A DNA stretch of 64,000 bases. Source: Bacteroidales bacterium. GTDB lineage: Bacteria; Bacteroidota; Bacteroidia; Bacteroidales; UBA932. Below the pieces are notes generated by a model, which saw only the letters and a list, made by a program, of their open reading frames with translations, was not told where the DNA came from and did not search any database. The stretch is taken from contig JAFZDJ010000017.1 of the NCBI GenBank assembly GCA_017561265.1, positions 1 through 64,000 on the forward strand, given 5' to 3'. Below, piece by piece: positions 1-7,277 of this stretch (positions within the stretch are counted from its first letter, which is position 1; each line of letters starts with the position of its first letter). Position numbers and translations under genes: made by a program.

Positions 1-228
1 ACTATCGACTTCATGAATCGTGAACAGGCTGCTGCTATCGTGGACCTAAGCAAGCTCCCGGAGGATGCCTCGGAAACTCTCCGTATAGTTAGGATAGGGG
101 ATTATGATGCATGTGCCTGCATCGGTGCTCATGTGAAAAATACTAGTGAGATAGGAACATTCAAGATCATCAGCCATTCGTATGAGAATGGTGTATGGCG
201 TTTAAGGTGGAAAGTAATACAGGATTAA
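1..228 (+). CDS. AlaX-like alanyl-tRNA editing domain protein (5' truncated by window)
   Basis: The frame is open from base 1, so the gene begins upstream; the ATG at 13 is probably internal. The visible 75 residues match the C-terminal part of the second additional domain (SAD) shared by AlaRS and free-standing AlaX proteins, which hydrolyse mischarged tRNA-Ala. The diagnostic stretch is CACIGAHVKNTSEIGTFKI: Cys-x-Cys plus His in the C-x-x-x-H zinc-site arrangement, followed by the T-x-x-IG-x-FKI strand and a W-R-L-R-W-K end. A related but decayed tail of the same gene lies at 48097-48237. Stop is 3 bases before the next gene, so the two are probably co-transcribed. Family assignment is confident; the substrate is inferred. 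Confidence 0.8.
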   Translation, partial: TIDFMNREQAAAIVDLSKLPEDASETLRIVRIGDYDACACIGAHVKNTSEIGTFKIISHSYENGVWRLRWKVIQD

Positions 229-231
229 CGT

Positions 232-579
232 ATGAAGATAGCGATACCAACAAGAGACGGACGCGTGGATGATCATTTCGGTCATTGCGCCTACTATACA
301 ATCTTTGATGTCATTGACGGAAAGGTGACAAATATCAGCAAGATGGCTTCTCCGGAAGGGTGTGGATGCAAGAGCGGAATCGCTCCGGTCCTTAAGCAGA
401 TGGGAGTGGTTGTAATGCTTGCCGGAAACATGGGCCAAGGAGCAAAGAATGTGCTTGAGGCTCAGAGAATCGAGGTTATTCGTGGCTGCAGTGGTGATGT
501 AGAGGAACTGGTTGCTGCTTACCTTGCAGGAAATATAAAAGATAATGGTGAGTCGTGTAATCACCATGACTGCCATTAG
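232..579 (+). CDS. NifX/NifB-like dinitrogenase iron-molybdenum cofactor family protein
   Basis: A 115-residue protein of the small family that resembles NifX and the C-terminal domain of NifB and binds iron-sulfur or Fe-Mo type clusters. The sequence opens with the typical MKIAIPT strand and a D-D-HFGHC metal-ligand motif, has GCGCKSGIA in the middle, and ends in a Cys/His-rich tail (CNHHDCH) likely to bind metal. No other nif genes are present, so nitrogen fixation is not implied; in anaerobes such proteins act as general metal-cluster carriers. It sits 3 bases after the AlaX-like gene and its stop is followed one base later by the YeiH ATG, an operon arrangement. Exact role unknown. Confidence 0.85.
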   Translation: MKIAIPTRDGRVDDHFGHCAYYTIFDVIDGKVTNISKMASPEGCGCKSGIAPVLKQMGVVVMLAGNMGQGAKNVLEAQRIEVIRGCSGDVEELVAAYLAGNIKDNGESCNHHDCH

Positions 580-580
580 G

Positions 581-1573
581 ATGAAGCAAGCTATGAGTGT
601 TTTTGAGAAGAACAATAAGATAATATATGTGACCCTGTTGGGCCTGACATGTCTGGTGCTGGCGCTGAGCTACATTCCTGCTCTAAAGCCATATACCGGG
701 TTTGTAACACCTCCTGTCGTATTATTTACGGGATTGGTCTATGCTTTGCTCTGCGGGCAACCATATCAGAAGTTCAACAAGGTAGCATCCAAGAAACTTC
801 TTCAGTACTCAGTGATCGGTCTTGGATTCGGAATGAATCTGCATCAATCCCTGGCATCAGGAAAGGAGGGAATGATGTTCACGATAGTGTCAGTCGTGGG
901 CACGATGCTCATCGGTATGCTCATCGGATGTAAGCTGCTCAAGATGAATCGCGATACATCCTATCTGATAAGTTCCGGAACAGCGATCTGTGGCGGTAGC
1001 GCCATAGCGGCTGTAGGACCTGTCATCAAGGCAAAGGAAGCCGATATGTCCGTAGCCTTGGCGACTATATTCATCCTTAATGCCATTGCGCTTTTTGTGT
1101 TCCCTGTTCTGGGTAAATGGATTGGTTTGAGTCAGCAGCAGTTCGGCATGTGGGCGGCGATAGCGATTCACGATACAAGTTCGGTGGTGGGAGCCGGTGC
1201 GGCATATGGTGAAGAGGCTCTTGAGGTGGCCACCACTATCAAACTGACGCGAGCACTATGGATCATTCCTCTCGCACTTGTAACCGCACTGATATTCAAG
1301 AGTGATGCAAAGAAGATATCCATCCCTTGGTTTATTCTTTGGTTTATCGTGGCGATACTGCTTAATACCTATCTCCTGAAGGATTGTCCGGAAGTAGGCA
1401 GATTCATATCGGGTGTAGCCCGTAAGCTGCTTATAGTCACGATGTTCTTCATAGGAGCCTCACTCTCCAGATCAACATTGAAAGCGGTCGGTTTGAAACC
1501 GTTGCTTCAGGGTGTGATACTGTGGCTGGTAATCAGCATAGCTTCGTTATCATACATATTAATGATCGCATAG
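581..1573 (+). CDS. YeiH/UPF0324 family inner-membrane permease
   Basis: A 330-residue polytopic membrane protein with about ten hydrophobic segments. The SSGTAICGGSAIAAVGPVI stretch is the hallmark of the YeiH/UPF0324 family of putative permeases (possibly sulfonate or sulfate related in other phyla; the substrate is not established). I chose the ATG at 581 because it lies one base after the previous stop; an in-frame ATG at 545 would overlap the NifX-like gene by 35 bases, and 593 is a further alternative. Neighbours are a metal-cluster protein and a flavin reductase, which hints at a redox or sulfur-linked role, but this is inference from position only. Confidence 0.85.
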   Translation: MKQAMSVFEKNNKIIYVTLLGLTCLVLALSYIPALKPYTGFVTPPVVLFTGLVYALLCGQPYQKFNKVASKKLLQYSVIGLGFGMNLHQSLASGKEGMMFTIVSVVGTMLIGMLIGCKLLKMNRDTSYLISSGTAICGGSAIAAVGPVIKAKEADMSVALATIFILNAIALFVFPVLGKWIGLSQQQFGMWAAIAIHDTSSVVGAGAAYGEEALEVATTIKLTRALWIIPLALVTALIFKSDAKKISIPWFILWFIVAILLNTYLLKDCPEVGRFISGVARKLLIVTMFFIGASLSRSTLKAVGLKPLLQGVILWLVISIASLSYILMIA

Positions 1574-1590
1574 AAAACAGATATTAGGAT

Positions 1591-2154
1591 ATGAAGAGTT
1601 TTGGAGTAAAGCCATGGATGATGCCGCAACCGGTACTTATCATCGGAACATATAATGAAGACGGAACACCTAACGCTATGAATGCGGCTTGGGGAGGCCA
1701 GTGGGACCGTGGAGAAATCATGATCTCGATGGGTGCTCATGCGACTACTGAGAATCTGGCAAGATGCGCCGACTTTACTGTTGCCTTTGCCACTAGGGAT
1801 ACCATGGTGGCATCTGACTTCGTGGGAATCGTGAGTGCCAAGAACGATCCGCAGAAGATGAACAAGACCGGCTGGACCGCAGTGAAGTCAGAGAATGTCA
1901 ATGCTCCTGTGTTCTCCGATTTCCCGATGACGATGGAATGCCGTATCAAGGAAAAGATTGATGAGAGCGAGGAAGGTTATTATATCCTTGCAGAGGTGGT
2001 CAATATCCTCGTTGATGAGAAGTATCTGGATGCAGCCGGTAATCCTGATGTGACAAAGATGAATCTGATCACATACGAACCGGTGAGCCACTCTTATGTT
2101 GCTTTAGGAGAAAAGGTCGGTAACGCTTTCTCTGATGGAAAGAAATTGAAATAA
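1591..2154 (+). CDS. flavoredoxin / flavin reductase-like FMN-binding protein
   Basis: A 187-residue cytosolic protein of the flavin reductase-like split-barrel family. It starts with the P-x-P-V-x-I-I-G-T-Y pattern and contains N-A-M-x-A-A-W-G-G, the segment that lines the FMN site in flavoredoxin-type proteins, and a C-terminal region ending in the usual Lys-rich tail. Such proteins bind FMN and pass electrons or reduce free flavin. It follows YeiH by 17 bases with a weak purine-rich element (ttagga) before the ATG, so it is likely the last gene of the operon that enters from the left edge. Confidence 0.85.
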   Translation: MKSFGVKPWMMPQPVLIIGTYNEDGTPNAMNAAWGGQWDRGEIMISMGAHATTENLARCADFTVAFATRDTMVASDFVGIVSAKNDPQKMNKTGWTAVKSENVNAPVFSDFPMTMECRIKEKIDESEEGYYILAEVVNILVDEKYLDAAGNPDVTKMNLITYEPVSHSYVALGEKVGNAFSDGKKLK

Positions 2155-2204
2155 GTATACGAAAAAAGGCCTACAAAAGTGAGCTACAGGTTGTTGATAA
2201 TTTT

Positions 2205-2447
2205 CTATGCTTCCTCGGCAGAAATAGGAGAGAATCGTCTGAAGGTCTTTCCTTCCCTCTCGATTACTTCATCGAACATGGACTTGGGTCTTACCCATAT
2301 GCCGCGTTCTCCGTACATGGCCTGATATACGACCATATCCTCGAGAGTTTCTGAATGTTTTGCTATGTGAAGGACACGATAGACGTTGCCCTTGAAATGT
2401 CTGTAATACTTGCCTGTCATATCCAGTTGTCTTACCATATGTTTCAT
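2205..2447 (-). CDS. DUF1653 protein; probably the C-terminal part of a broken GNAT-DUF1653 gene
   Basis: The 80-residue frame matches DUF1653: GKYYRHFKGNVYRVL at about residues 12-26, then HSETLEDMVVYQAMYGE and WVRPKSMF, the core of this small SH3-like family of unknown function. Read upstream of the ATG in the same frame, the DNA continues to encode a typical GNAT C-terminal end (LGFTYLDDKDFFGHT running into MKHMVRQ). The ATG at 2447 may therefore be an internal Met of an older fusion protein whose front half is the feature at 2489-2881. If translated alone from 2447 the DUF1653 domain itself is complete. Confidence 0.7.
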   Translation of the reverse strand: MKHMVRQLDMTGKYYRHFKGNVYRVLHIAKHSETLEDMVVYQAMYGERGIWVRPKSMFDEVIEREGKTFRRFSPISAEEA

Positions 2448-2488
2448 CGTGTGTCCGAAGAAGTCCTTGTCATCGAGATACGTAAATC

Positions 2489-2881
2489 CTAAATGATCCT
2501 TGAGGCTATACCTCTTCCCCTGTATTCAGGGAGTACTCCAACTGAATCCAGATAGAACTCTCCTGCCTCGGTCTCTTTCATCTTCGCAAACCCGCAGTCC
2601 GGTCCGAGAACGTCAACTATGGGCTGCTTGAGCCTCTGGTAATCAGCTCCGTCATAGGCGCACATCGCTCCTGCAACCTTACCGTTAATCTCGGCTACAA
2701 TAGTATTCTCATAGCTATAGATGGTCTGCTCACTTGCAGCTACCAGGGTGATGGATTCATGCAATTGCTCACACGTAAGACCATTTGATTCCAGAATCTC
2801 ATCCATCGGCCATGCCAGCATGAAAAGCTCCGCAATCTGCGATGCTTCTTCCTTGCGTGCCTGTCGTATTATAATGTCCAT
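2489..2881 (-). pseudogene. GNAT N-acetyltransferase, interrupted by deletion/frameshift
   Basis: Starting at the ATG at 2881 (a longer start at 2989 would overlap the ferredoxin gene) the frame encodes a GNAT acetyltransferase: N-terminal IIIRQARKEEASQIAELF, then LDSVGVLPEYRGRGIAS, the acetyl-CoA pyrophosphate-binding loop (R/Q-x-x-G-x-G/A). Right after this loop comes a TAG at 2489-2491. The missing helix and strand that normally follow (about 25 residues) are absent, while the last GNAT strand (LGFTYLDDKDFFGHT) is found immediately downstream in another frame and runs into the DUF1653 gene. This is best read as a gene broken by a small deletion with loss of frame. Confidence 0.75.
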
Positions 2882-2894
2882 AAACTTCTGCAGA

Positions 2895-3650
2895 TTAAAG
2901 AAACAGGTGGTTGTCCTTTCTGCCGCCAAGATGAGGAGATATCCTCTCGGATATTGTAGCCAACAATGTCGGATCCACTCTTCTTGCACCCTTAGGGCAG
3001 ATGCTGATGCATCTCATGCAGCTGATGCACTTTTCCGGATCCGTTGCCTTTGGATTCTGGGCAGCAATGGCTGCAACCGGGCACTTCTTTGCGCACAACC
3101 CGCATCCGGAACATGACTCATTGCCGAAGGGTTTCAACGGTGAACCGCCGAACTCCTTATAGGTCCCGTGGCTTCCTTCCAGTACCAATGGACCGGTGAA
3201 GTCTTCATTAAGTCTTTTCTGGATCTTTCCTGCCATTTCGATGAGTTCGGCCTTGTCCTTCTCATCCGGACGACCGGTGGCGAACTGTCTGAAGATGGAA
3301 TGCTCCGCGACGGTTGCTAGTGCCGCTACGCAGTGGAATCCCTGCTCTTCGAGAGTGTCCTGAAGCTCAGTCAGTGTGTCTTCCCAGGCACGGTTGCCGT
3401 ATACGCAGTTTAGTACTGCCTTGGCTCCGTCACCTGAAATCTTCTTCAATCTTTCAATGGCAGTTCCCGGTACTCTGCCACCATAAGATGGAACGGATAC
3501 CAGGCAGATATCATCTTGGCCGAATGATGTCTGTTCGATATTGCTGCAAAGGTCGATCTCATTGAACTCTCCGTCCAATGCACAGCATATGATGTCGGCG
3601 ACCTTCCTGGTTCCGCCTGTCGGACTGAAATGTATGTTGTAATGTTTCAT
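2895..3650 (-). CDS. EFR1-family flavodoxin-ferredoxin protein
   Basis: A 251-residue protein with an N-terminal flavodoxin-like domain (FSPTGGTRKVADII, the FMN phosphate loop, near residues 7-20, and PSYGGRVPG further on) followed by two 4Fe-4S motifs near the C-terminus: CSGCGLCAKKCPVAAI and CISCMRCISICPKGA. This is the EFR1 architecture of anaerobes, a cytosolic electron carrier joining FMN and two clusters. I chose the ATG at 3650 because homologous proteins start directly with the flavodoxin strand; an ATG at 3674 would add eight residues and overlap the promoter. A TATATTTG -7 element lies at 3672-3679 on the minus strand. Confidence 0.88.
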   Translation of the reverse strand: MKHYNIHFSPTGGTRKVADIICCALDGEFNEIDLCSNIEQTSFGQDDICLVSVPSYGGRVPGTAIERLKKISGDGAKAVLNCVYGNRAWEDTLTELQDTLEEQGFHCVAALATVAEHSIFRQFATGRPDEKDKAELIEMAGKIQKRLNEDFTGPLVLEGSHGTYKEFGGSPLKPFGNESCSGCGLCAKKCPVAAIAAQNPKATDPEKCISCMRCISICPKGARRVDPTLLATISERISPHLGGRKDNHLFL

Positions 3651-3671
3651 AATCAGAATGTCTTGAACATA

Positions 3672-3679
3672 CAAATATA
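3672..3679 (-). promoter_or_regulatory. Bacteroidetes -7 element for EFR1 gene
   Basis: CAAATATA on the plus strand reads TATATTTG on the minus strand, a perfect TAnnTTTG element 22 bases before the EFR1 start. No clear -33 TTTG is visible because the upstream side is occupied by the terminator hairpin. Confidence 0.5.
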
Positions 3680-3681
3680 AA

Positions 3682-3718
3682 CAAAAAGTCCGGCTGTCGA
3701 TTCACATCGAAGCTGGAC
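3682..3718 (-). terminator. rho-independent terminator after glutaredoxin gene
   Basis: On the minus strand an 8-bp stem (GTCCAGCT with AGCCGGAC, one G-U) encloses a loop that itself holds a short TCGA/TCGA pair and is followed by TTTTTGTTT. It lies 36 bases past the glutaredoxin stop and separates it from the EFR1 gene. Confidence 0.7.
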
Positions 3719-3753
3719 CACTACACAAAAACTAACTATGAAATATGATTGAA

Positions 3754-4068
3754 TCAGCATCCTGTGCCGTCAAGGTTGCATGCGGCACCTGTAGTATACT
3801 CCGGTGCAGTCTCCACAGCCATTGATGCATCATAGTGCTTAAGGCTGATGAATACGGAACCATCCTCCTTCACAAAGCATGGAATGCCGATGTTACCGCG
3901 TTCACGGACCTTTGCAAAAGCGGGATGACTATCGCGAAGGACAATGAATTCCTTCAGACTTCGTGCCTGCTGACCGATGTCTATGAGTTCATATTCAGGA
4001 TTTTCTTTATACAGCTGCTTGACTTGTGTGCAGTCCGGACAGCTTTCCATTACGTATACCTTTGTCAT
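3754..4068 (-). CDS. glutaredoxin-related protein
   Basis: A 104-residue thioredoxin-fold protein. The N-terminal strand VYVMESCPDC carries a C-P-D-C redox pair, and GIPCFVKEDG contains the cis-Pro region typical of glutaredoxins. The C-terminal tail has two further Cys. Cytosolic thiol-disulfide exchange or metal delivery is likely. The gene is followed by a strong terminator and preceded by the remnant of a small membrane-protein gene (4090-4205), which ends only a few bases before its ATG. Confidence 0.8.
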   Translation of the reverse strand: MTKVYVMESCPDCTQVKQLYKENPEYELIDIGQQARSLKEFIVLRDSHPAFAKVRERGNIGIPCFVKEDGSVFISLKHYDASMAVETAPEYTTGAACNLDGTGC

Positions 4069-4089
4069 GATTATATTGCTTTATGTGTT

Positions 4090-4205
4090 TTTAATTCCTT
4101 TCTGATTCGTGCATATGCTCTCTATATCCAATATATCACCTTCTCCCTGATACGTCTTGGAAACAGGTGCAGTGCAATCACAAGGAGGATGGTAAGTATG
4201 CTGTC
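4090..4205 (-). repeat. copy 1 of a ~115-bp sequence shared with 11424-11546 (small TM-protein remnant)
   Basis: On the minus strand this encodes SILTILLVIALHLFPRRIR, then a TAG (4122-4124), then RAYARIRKELKT in the same frame. The block at 11424-11546 encodes the same peptide without the stop, so copy 1 is a decayed version. The two share long matching runs, for example the 16 bases gaaacaggtgcagtgc. Both lie next to sequences related to the gene at 4178-4825. Confidence 0.65.
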
Positions 4206-4825
4206 TGGACCTGGTCTGAAGAGGCCTTTACCTCAGGCTTTCTTCCTATGGATGCGAAGAGCAGTCCAAGCCAAAGAGCCAGCAGGGCAATCCAAAGGGC
4301 CTTCTGCCATTTCTTCTGAGAGAGCCACCAGTACTTCATCTGAGCCCTGAAGACGTACCACTTCGCCTTCATCTTCTCCCCGAACATCTTCATGCGGCTT
4401 GAAAGAGGTGCATTCGATTTTGCACGCTTGGCACCCTTTACGCGTACATCAACACTCTCGGTGATCTTCTTTCCGGAGATCACTCCGATCAGCTTGACAG
4501 TCATCTTGCCGTTTGACTTGGGAACCGGGATTCGTGTGGTTCCTGAATCCGACACAGCGATGCTGTACTGCGTGCGTTCGGAATCTATTGCCAGATATAA
4601 TGAATCCGGACATGCTTCACATGCCCATCTTATCTCTATGTATTCGCCTTCGGAGGCTGACTTTTTGTCAGTGGAAAGCGTCATTTTCTTCTTCATCGGC
4701 TGGAATAGTTGTTTACAGTATATATCTGCAATAGTCTTGCCAGACAAAGAAAGCAGGCTTTGCCTGACATATATCGCGTAGATAAATGCGAATTCTTTGA
4801 GGAAGGATGCATATCTCCTATTCAT
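4178..4825 (-). CDS. single-pass membrane protein of unknown function
   Basis: 215 residues with no recognised catalytic domain. Residues 45-130 look like a small beta domain (STDKKSASEGEYIEIRWAC onwards), followed by a basic linker (K-rich, 135-165) and one strong transmembrane segment (ALWIALLALWLGLLFASIG) near residues 175-195. The first 43 residues are amphipathic; an internal Met at residue 44 (4696) is a possible alternative start. The end of the frame runs into the 115-bp sequence shared with 11.4 kb, and part of this gene (4493-4535) has a degenerate second copy at 11571-11615. It could be a signalling or envelope protein; I cannot assign it. Confidence 0.6.
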   Translation of the reverse strand: MNRRYASFLKEFAFIYAIYVRQSLLSLSGKTIADIYCKQLFQPMKKKMTLSTDKKSASEGEYIEIRWACEACPDSLYLAIDSERTQYSIAVSDSGTTRIPVPKSNGKMTVKLIGVISGKKITESVDVRVKGAKRAKSNAPLSSRMKMFGEKMKAKWYVFRAQMKYWWLSQKKWQKALWIALLALWLGLLFASIGRKPEVKASSDQVQTAYLPSSL

Positions 4826-4888
4826 GGTTTTGAATACAAACCATGTTGAGATCCTGGTCGCCAGCCGGTCACTTAGAAATACCTTTTG

Positions 4889-5176
4889 TTAATGCGTTGA
4901 TATTTCATACATTAGATAATGACATTCTTCCATGCCAAGTTTCTGATAAACCTTTTGAGCATTGGTGTTGTGCCGGTCGACATATAGTCTTACCTGAGCG
5001 ATATTCTGATCATTTGCCATCTCGATGACTTTAGTGTACATGGCTCTGAAGATGCCTTGGCCGCGATGCTCCGGCATGACATAGACGCTCTGAATCCACC
5101 AGTACCATCCGTTGTTCCAATCGCTCCATTCACGAGTAATCATCAGACCGGTGAAACTGCCAAAACCGATGATCAT
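4889..5176 (-). pseudogene. GNAT N-acetyltransferase, N-terminally truncated
   Basis: The 95-residue frame carries the C-terminal two thirds of a GNAT acetyltransferase: EWSDWNNGWYWWIQSVYV, then PEHRGQGIFRAMY (acetyl-CoA binding loop), LRLYVDRHNTNAQKVYQKLGM and a final Y-x-x-Y-E-I. Members of this subgroup are usually about 150 residues; the first strand and helix (roughly 55 residues) are missing. Directly upstream in the same frame is a TAA just before S-V-S-G-A-M, and only about 40 bases separate it from the end of the neighbouring lipoprotein gene, so no room remains for the missing part. Likely a decaying gene. Confidence 0.65.
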
Positions 5177-5232
5177 TGCGCCACTGACACTTTACCTCTT
5201 CAGAGAAGCCAGCGAGCTCATATCTGTCATGG

Positions 5233-5958
5233 CTATTCTTCATCAGGTTGCTGGCCGTCGTGAGCCTTCCACATACATTCTGTGACCTTCATGTCAGTGA
5301 AGACTGCTGTGAAAGAAGACTCTTCAGGAGAGCATGCATAGATTCCGAAGCTGATTTCTTCAGTTCCTTTGTACATATGGCAGATACGCATCTGGCTGAA
5401 TGTGACACCGTCAGTCGAGCACTCGATGCAATAGTCATCAGCGCGGCGTGAGAATCGGTACCACATGATCTTTACATCTGCAGGAATCGCTGTTGTTGCC
5501 CAATCAGAGTATCCGTTGTTGGTGGCTACGCTTCCGAGATGCTGGAACTGCTCATTTTCATATTCTACAGATCCTTTGAGCCAGTTGTCACTGTCAAGAT
5601 ACATCACGATACCACACTGGTCAAAACGGTTATGGCTCTGAGTGAAATCCGTCTTTACGACGAAACTGAAATACTTTTCCCGAGTCTTCATCTGCAGAAC
5701 CGGGGCATTATCATTACGGAAGTGATAGTATGTCCTCTGCCAGAGATCAGTGTGTGGTGCAGTCGTAATGGTAAGAGTGTCAGCGTTGACGTTAAAACTT
5801 TGCGGTTCGCGAGTCCATTCCAGAAGTTCTATATTAACCTTTCCTTGGTTATTCAAGGCTTCGGTTACTCCATCTACGAATGTGCTTTCAGAGGTGTTCG
5901 TGCATGATGCCATGATAAAGCTAAGACAAGTTGCAAAAAATGCTGTTGAACGTTTCAT
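5233..5958 (-). CDS. DUF1349-type lipoprotein (concanavalin-like fold)
   Basis: 241 residues. The N-terminus is a lipoprotein signal with lipobox I-M-A-S-C (Cys 19). The rest resembles DUF1349 proteins, which have a laminin-G/concanavalin-like beta-sandwich: W-Q-R-T-Y-Y, F-S-F-V-V-K-T-D-F, Q-C-G-I-V-M-Y-L-D near the middle and F-S-Q-M-R-I towards the end, and a closing K-V-T-E-C strand. Several members accompany carbohydrate-active enzymes, so glycan binding at the cell surface is possible. It is divergent from the beta-barrel gene at 6138. Confidence 0.75.
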   Translation of the reverse strand: MKRSTAFFATCLSFIMASCTNTSESTFVDGVTEALNNQGKVNIELLEWTREPQSFNVNADTLTITTAPHTDLWQRTYYHFRNDNAPVLQMKTREKYFSFVVKTDFTQSHNRFDQCGIVMYLDSDNWLKGSVEYENEQFQHLGSVATNNGYSDWATTAIPADVKIMWYRFSRRADDYCIECSTDGVTFSQMRICHMYKGTEEISFGIYACSPEESSFTAVFTDMKVTECMWKAHDGQQPDEE

Positions 5959-6102
5959 TGAATATGATTGAGTTTGCCAATGCGAATATAGCCATAAGGA
6001 ACAGGAAATCCAATATTATTGGAATACTTATCTACATGATACTTTTGGCAAAACTGACCAATTTGTCGGTTTTTCTGAAAAATATTCCTCGTTCTCTTGC
6101 CA

Positions 6103-6110
6103 TACCTTTG
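6103..6110 (+). promoter_or_regulatory. -7 element (TACCTTTG) for the 6138-7685 operon
   Basis: A perfect TAnnTTTG element 27 bases upstream of the beta-barrel gene. No convincing TTTG is seen 19-21 bases further upstream, so this promoter may need an activator; the convergent AraC gene at 7694-8509 is a candidate by proximity only. Confidence 0.5.
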
Positions 6111-6137
6111 CAGCCGTAAATTTAATGTAGTAAAGAG

Positions 6138-6743
6138 ATGAAAAGATTTTTAACCATTTTTTGCGCTATCGCATTTTCAGGCGCAGCGCTTTCAGCGAAG
6201 AACAATGCAGATACCATCAGAGTAAACAGAAACGAGTCTGATACCCTCGTGATCATCGTAAAGGAGAAACAGGCAGAAGCTCTGAAGCCGGCTTATATGG
6301 TAAATGTCGGATATGACAGAGGCTACCGTGCAGACATCGAACTTTCATGGGCGGACAAGTCTGTGTGGGGAATCAGCTCATCACACGGATTCAGTTTCGG
6401 AAACGGCCTCTATGTCGGAGGTGGTGCCGGATTCGGAGCAGAATTGACAAAGCAGGCACGTAATCCTGAATCAGACTGGAATGCGTCTTACTTTGTTCCC
6501 GTGTTCGCAGACATCAAGTATTCATTCATGAAGACACTTGCCACTCCATTCGTAATCCTCAAAGGAGGTGCAATCGCCGACATCACCAACAAAGGCATAA
6601 GAACATTTGCCAATCCGGCTGTAGGACTTGACATAGCACGATTCTCATTGAAGGTCGGATACGAATATCAGTTGGGATTCTGGGGACACCTTGACGGCAA
6701 GCACATGCACAATGTGAAACTCGGAGTAGCATATACATTTTAA
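6138..6743 (+). CDS. outer-membrane beta-barrel protein
   Basis: 201 residues with an N-terminal signal peptide (about residues 1-20, ending A-L-S-A). From residue 55 on it shows alternating hydrophobic strands rich in Gly and aromatic residues (YVGGGAGFGAEL; YSFMKTLATPFVILKGG) and ends in the C-terminal pattern V-A-Y-T-F with terminal Phe, the usual signal for outer-membrane assembly. Size suggests an eight-strand barrel. First gene of a four-gene set with small spacers; no ligand can be inferred. Confidence 0.75.
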   Translation: MKRFLTIFCAIAFSGAALSAKNNADTIRVNRNESDTLVIIVKEKQAEALKPAYMVNVGYDRGYRADIELSWADKSVWGISSSHGFSFGNGLYVGGGAGFGAELTKQARNPESDWNASYFVPVFADIKYSFMKTLATPFVILKGGAIADITNKGIRTFANPAVGLDIARFSLKVGYEYQLGFWGHLDGKHMHNVKLGVAYTF

Positions 6744-6754
6744 AACAAGTAATT

Positions 6755-6928
6755 ATGGCAACAATTAAACCAAAGAAGACAAAGATCGAGGATACCGTAG
6801 TCGGTGCATATCAAAAGATTGAAGATACGGTTGTGGGAACATACCAGAAGATAGAGGATGCCGTAGTCGGCACCTACCAGAAGATTGAGGACAAGTTTGT
6901 TGATAAATTTCTAGAAGAAAGAGACTAA
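6755..6928 (+). CDS. 57-aa protein made of 11-residue tandem repeats
   Basis: A short gene lying 11 bases after the beta-barrel gene and 2 bases before the next one. The product is built from an 11-residue unit, K-I-E-D-T-V-V-G-A-Y-Q, present three full times plus a fourth partial copy (K-I-E-D-K-F-V-D) and capped by K-F-L-E-E-R-D. The unit has heptad/hendecad spacing and would form an amphipathic helix or coiled coil. No signal peptide is seen. Similar short repeat proteins occur in other gut bacteria with no assigned function. The unit differs between copies mostly at silent or conservative positions, which supports translation. Confidence 0.8.
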   Translation: MATIKPKKTKIEDTVVGAYQKIEDTVVGTYQKIEDAVVGTYQKIEDKFVDKFLEERD

Positions 6929-6930
6929 GT

Positions 6931-7275
6931 ATGAAGGTATTTATGAAGATCATGGGTATTGCCGCCCTTATGACAGGCATGACAACAGAAGCAGTGGCTC
7001 AGGAGCAGACACAGGAAACAGAGAAGCCGGGATTCTTCAAGCAGGCATTACGCGACATGAAGGAGAGCGCCAAGCGACAGAGAGAGATCGACAAGGCCAA
7101 CTTCAAGGCTCAGAAGATGGAGACCAAAGCATTCTATCAGGAACAGAAGGCCAAAAGGAATCCGGAGGTTCGCAAGATGGTTCAGGAGCAGGAGTACCAG
7201 CAGCAGATGGCAGAGGCTAAGGCACGCCAGGAGGCCGCTCAGAAGAGGATTGACGAGGCGAAGAACAATCAGTAA
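6931..7275 (+). CDS. exported coiled-coil protein of unknown function
   Basis: 114 residues. A cleavable signal peptide (about 1-23, ending A-V-A-Q) is followed by a Glu/Gln/Lys/Ala-rich region (residues 30-114) with strong helical and coiled-coil character, for example KQALRDMKESAKRQREIDK and KARQEAAQKRIDEAKN. No domain recognised. It begins 2 bases after the repeat protein, whose own helical repeats could pair with it in principle, although that protein appears cytosolic. Confidence 0.7.
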   Translation: MKVFMKIMGIAALMTGMTTEAVAQEQTQETEKPGFFKQALRDMKESAKRQREIDKANFKAQKMETKAFYQEQKAKRNPEVRKMVQEQEYQQQMAEAKARQEAAQKRIDEAKNNQ

Positions 7276-7277
7276 TC

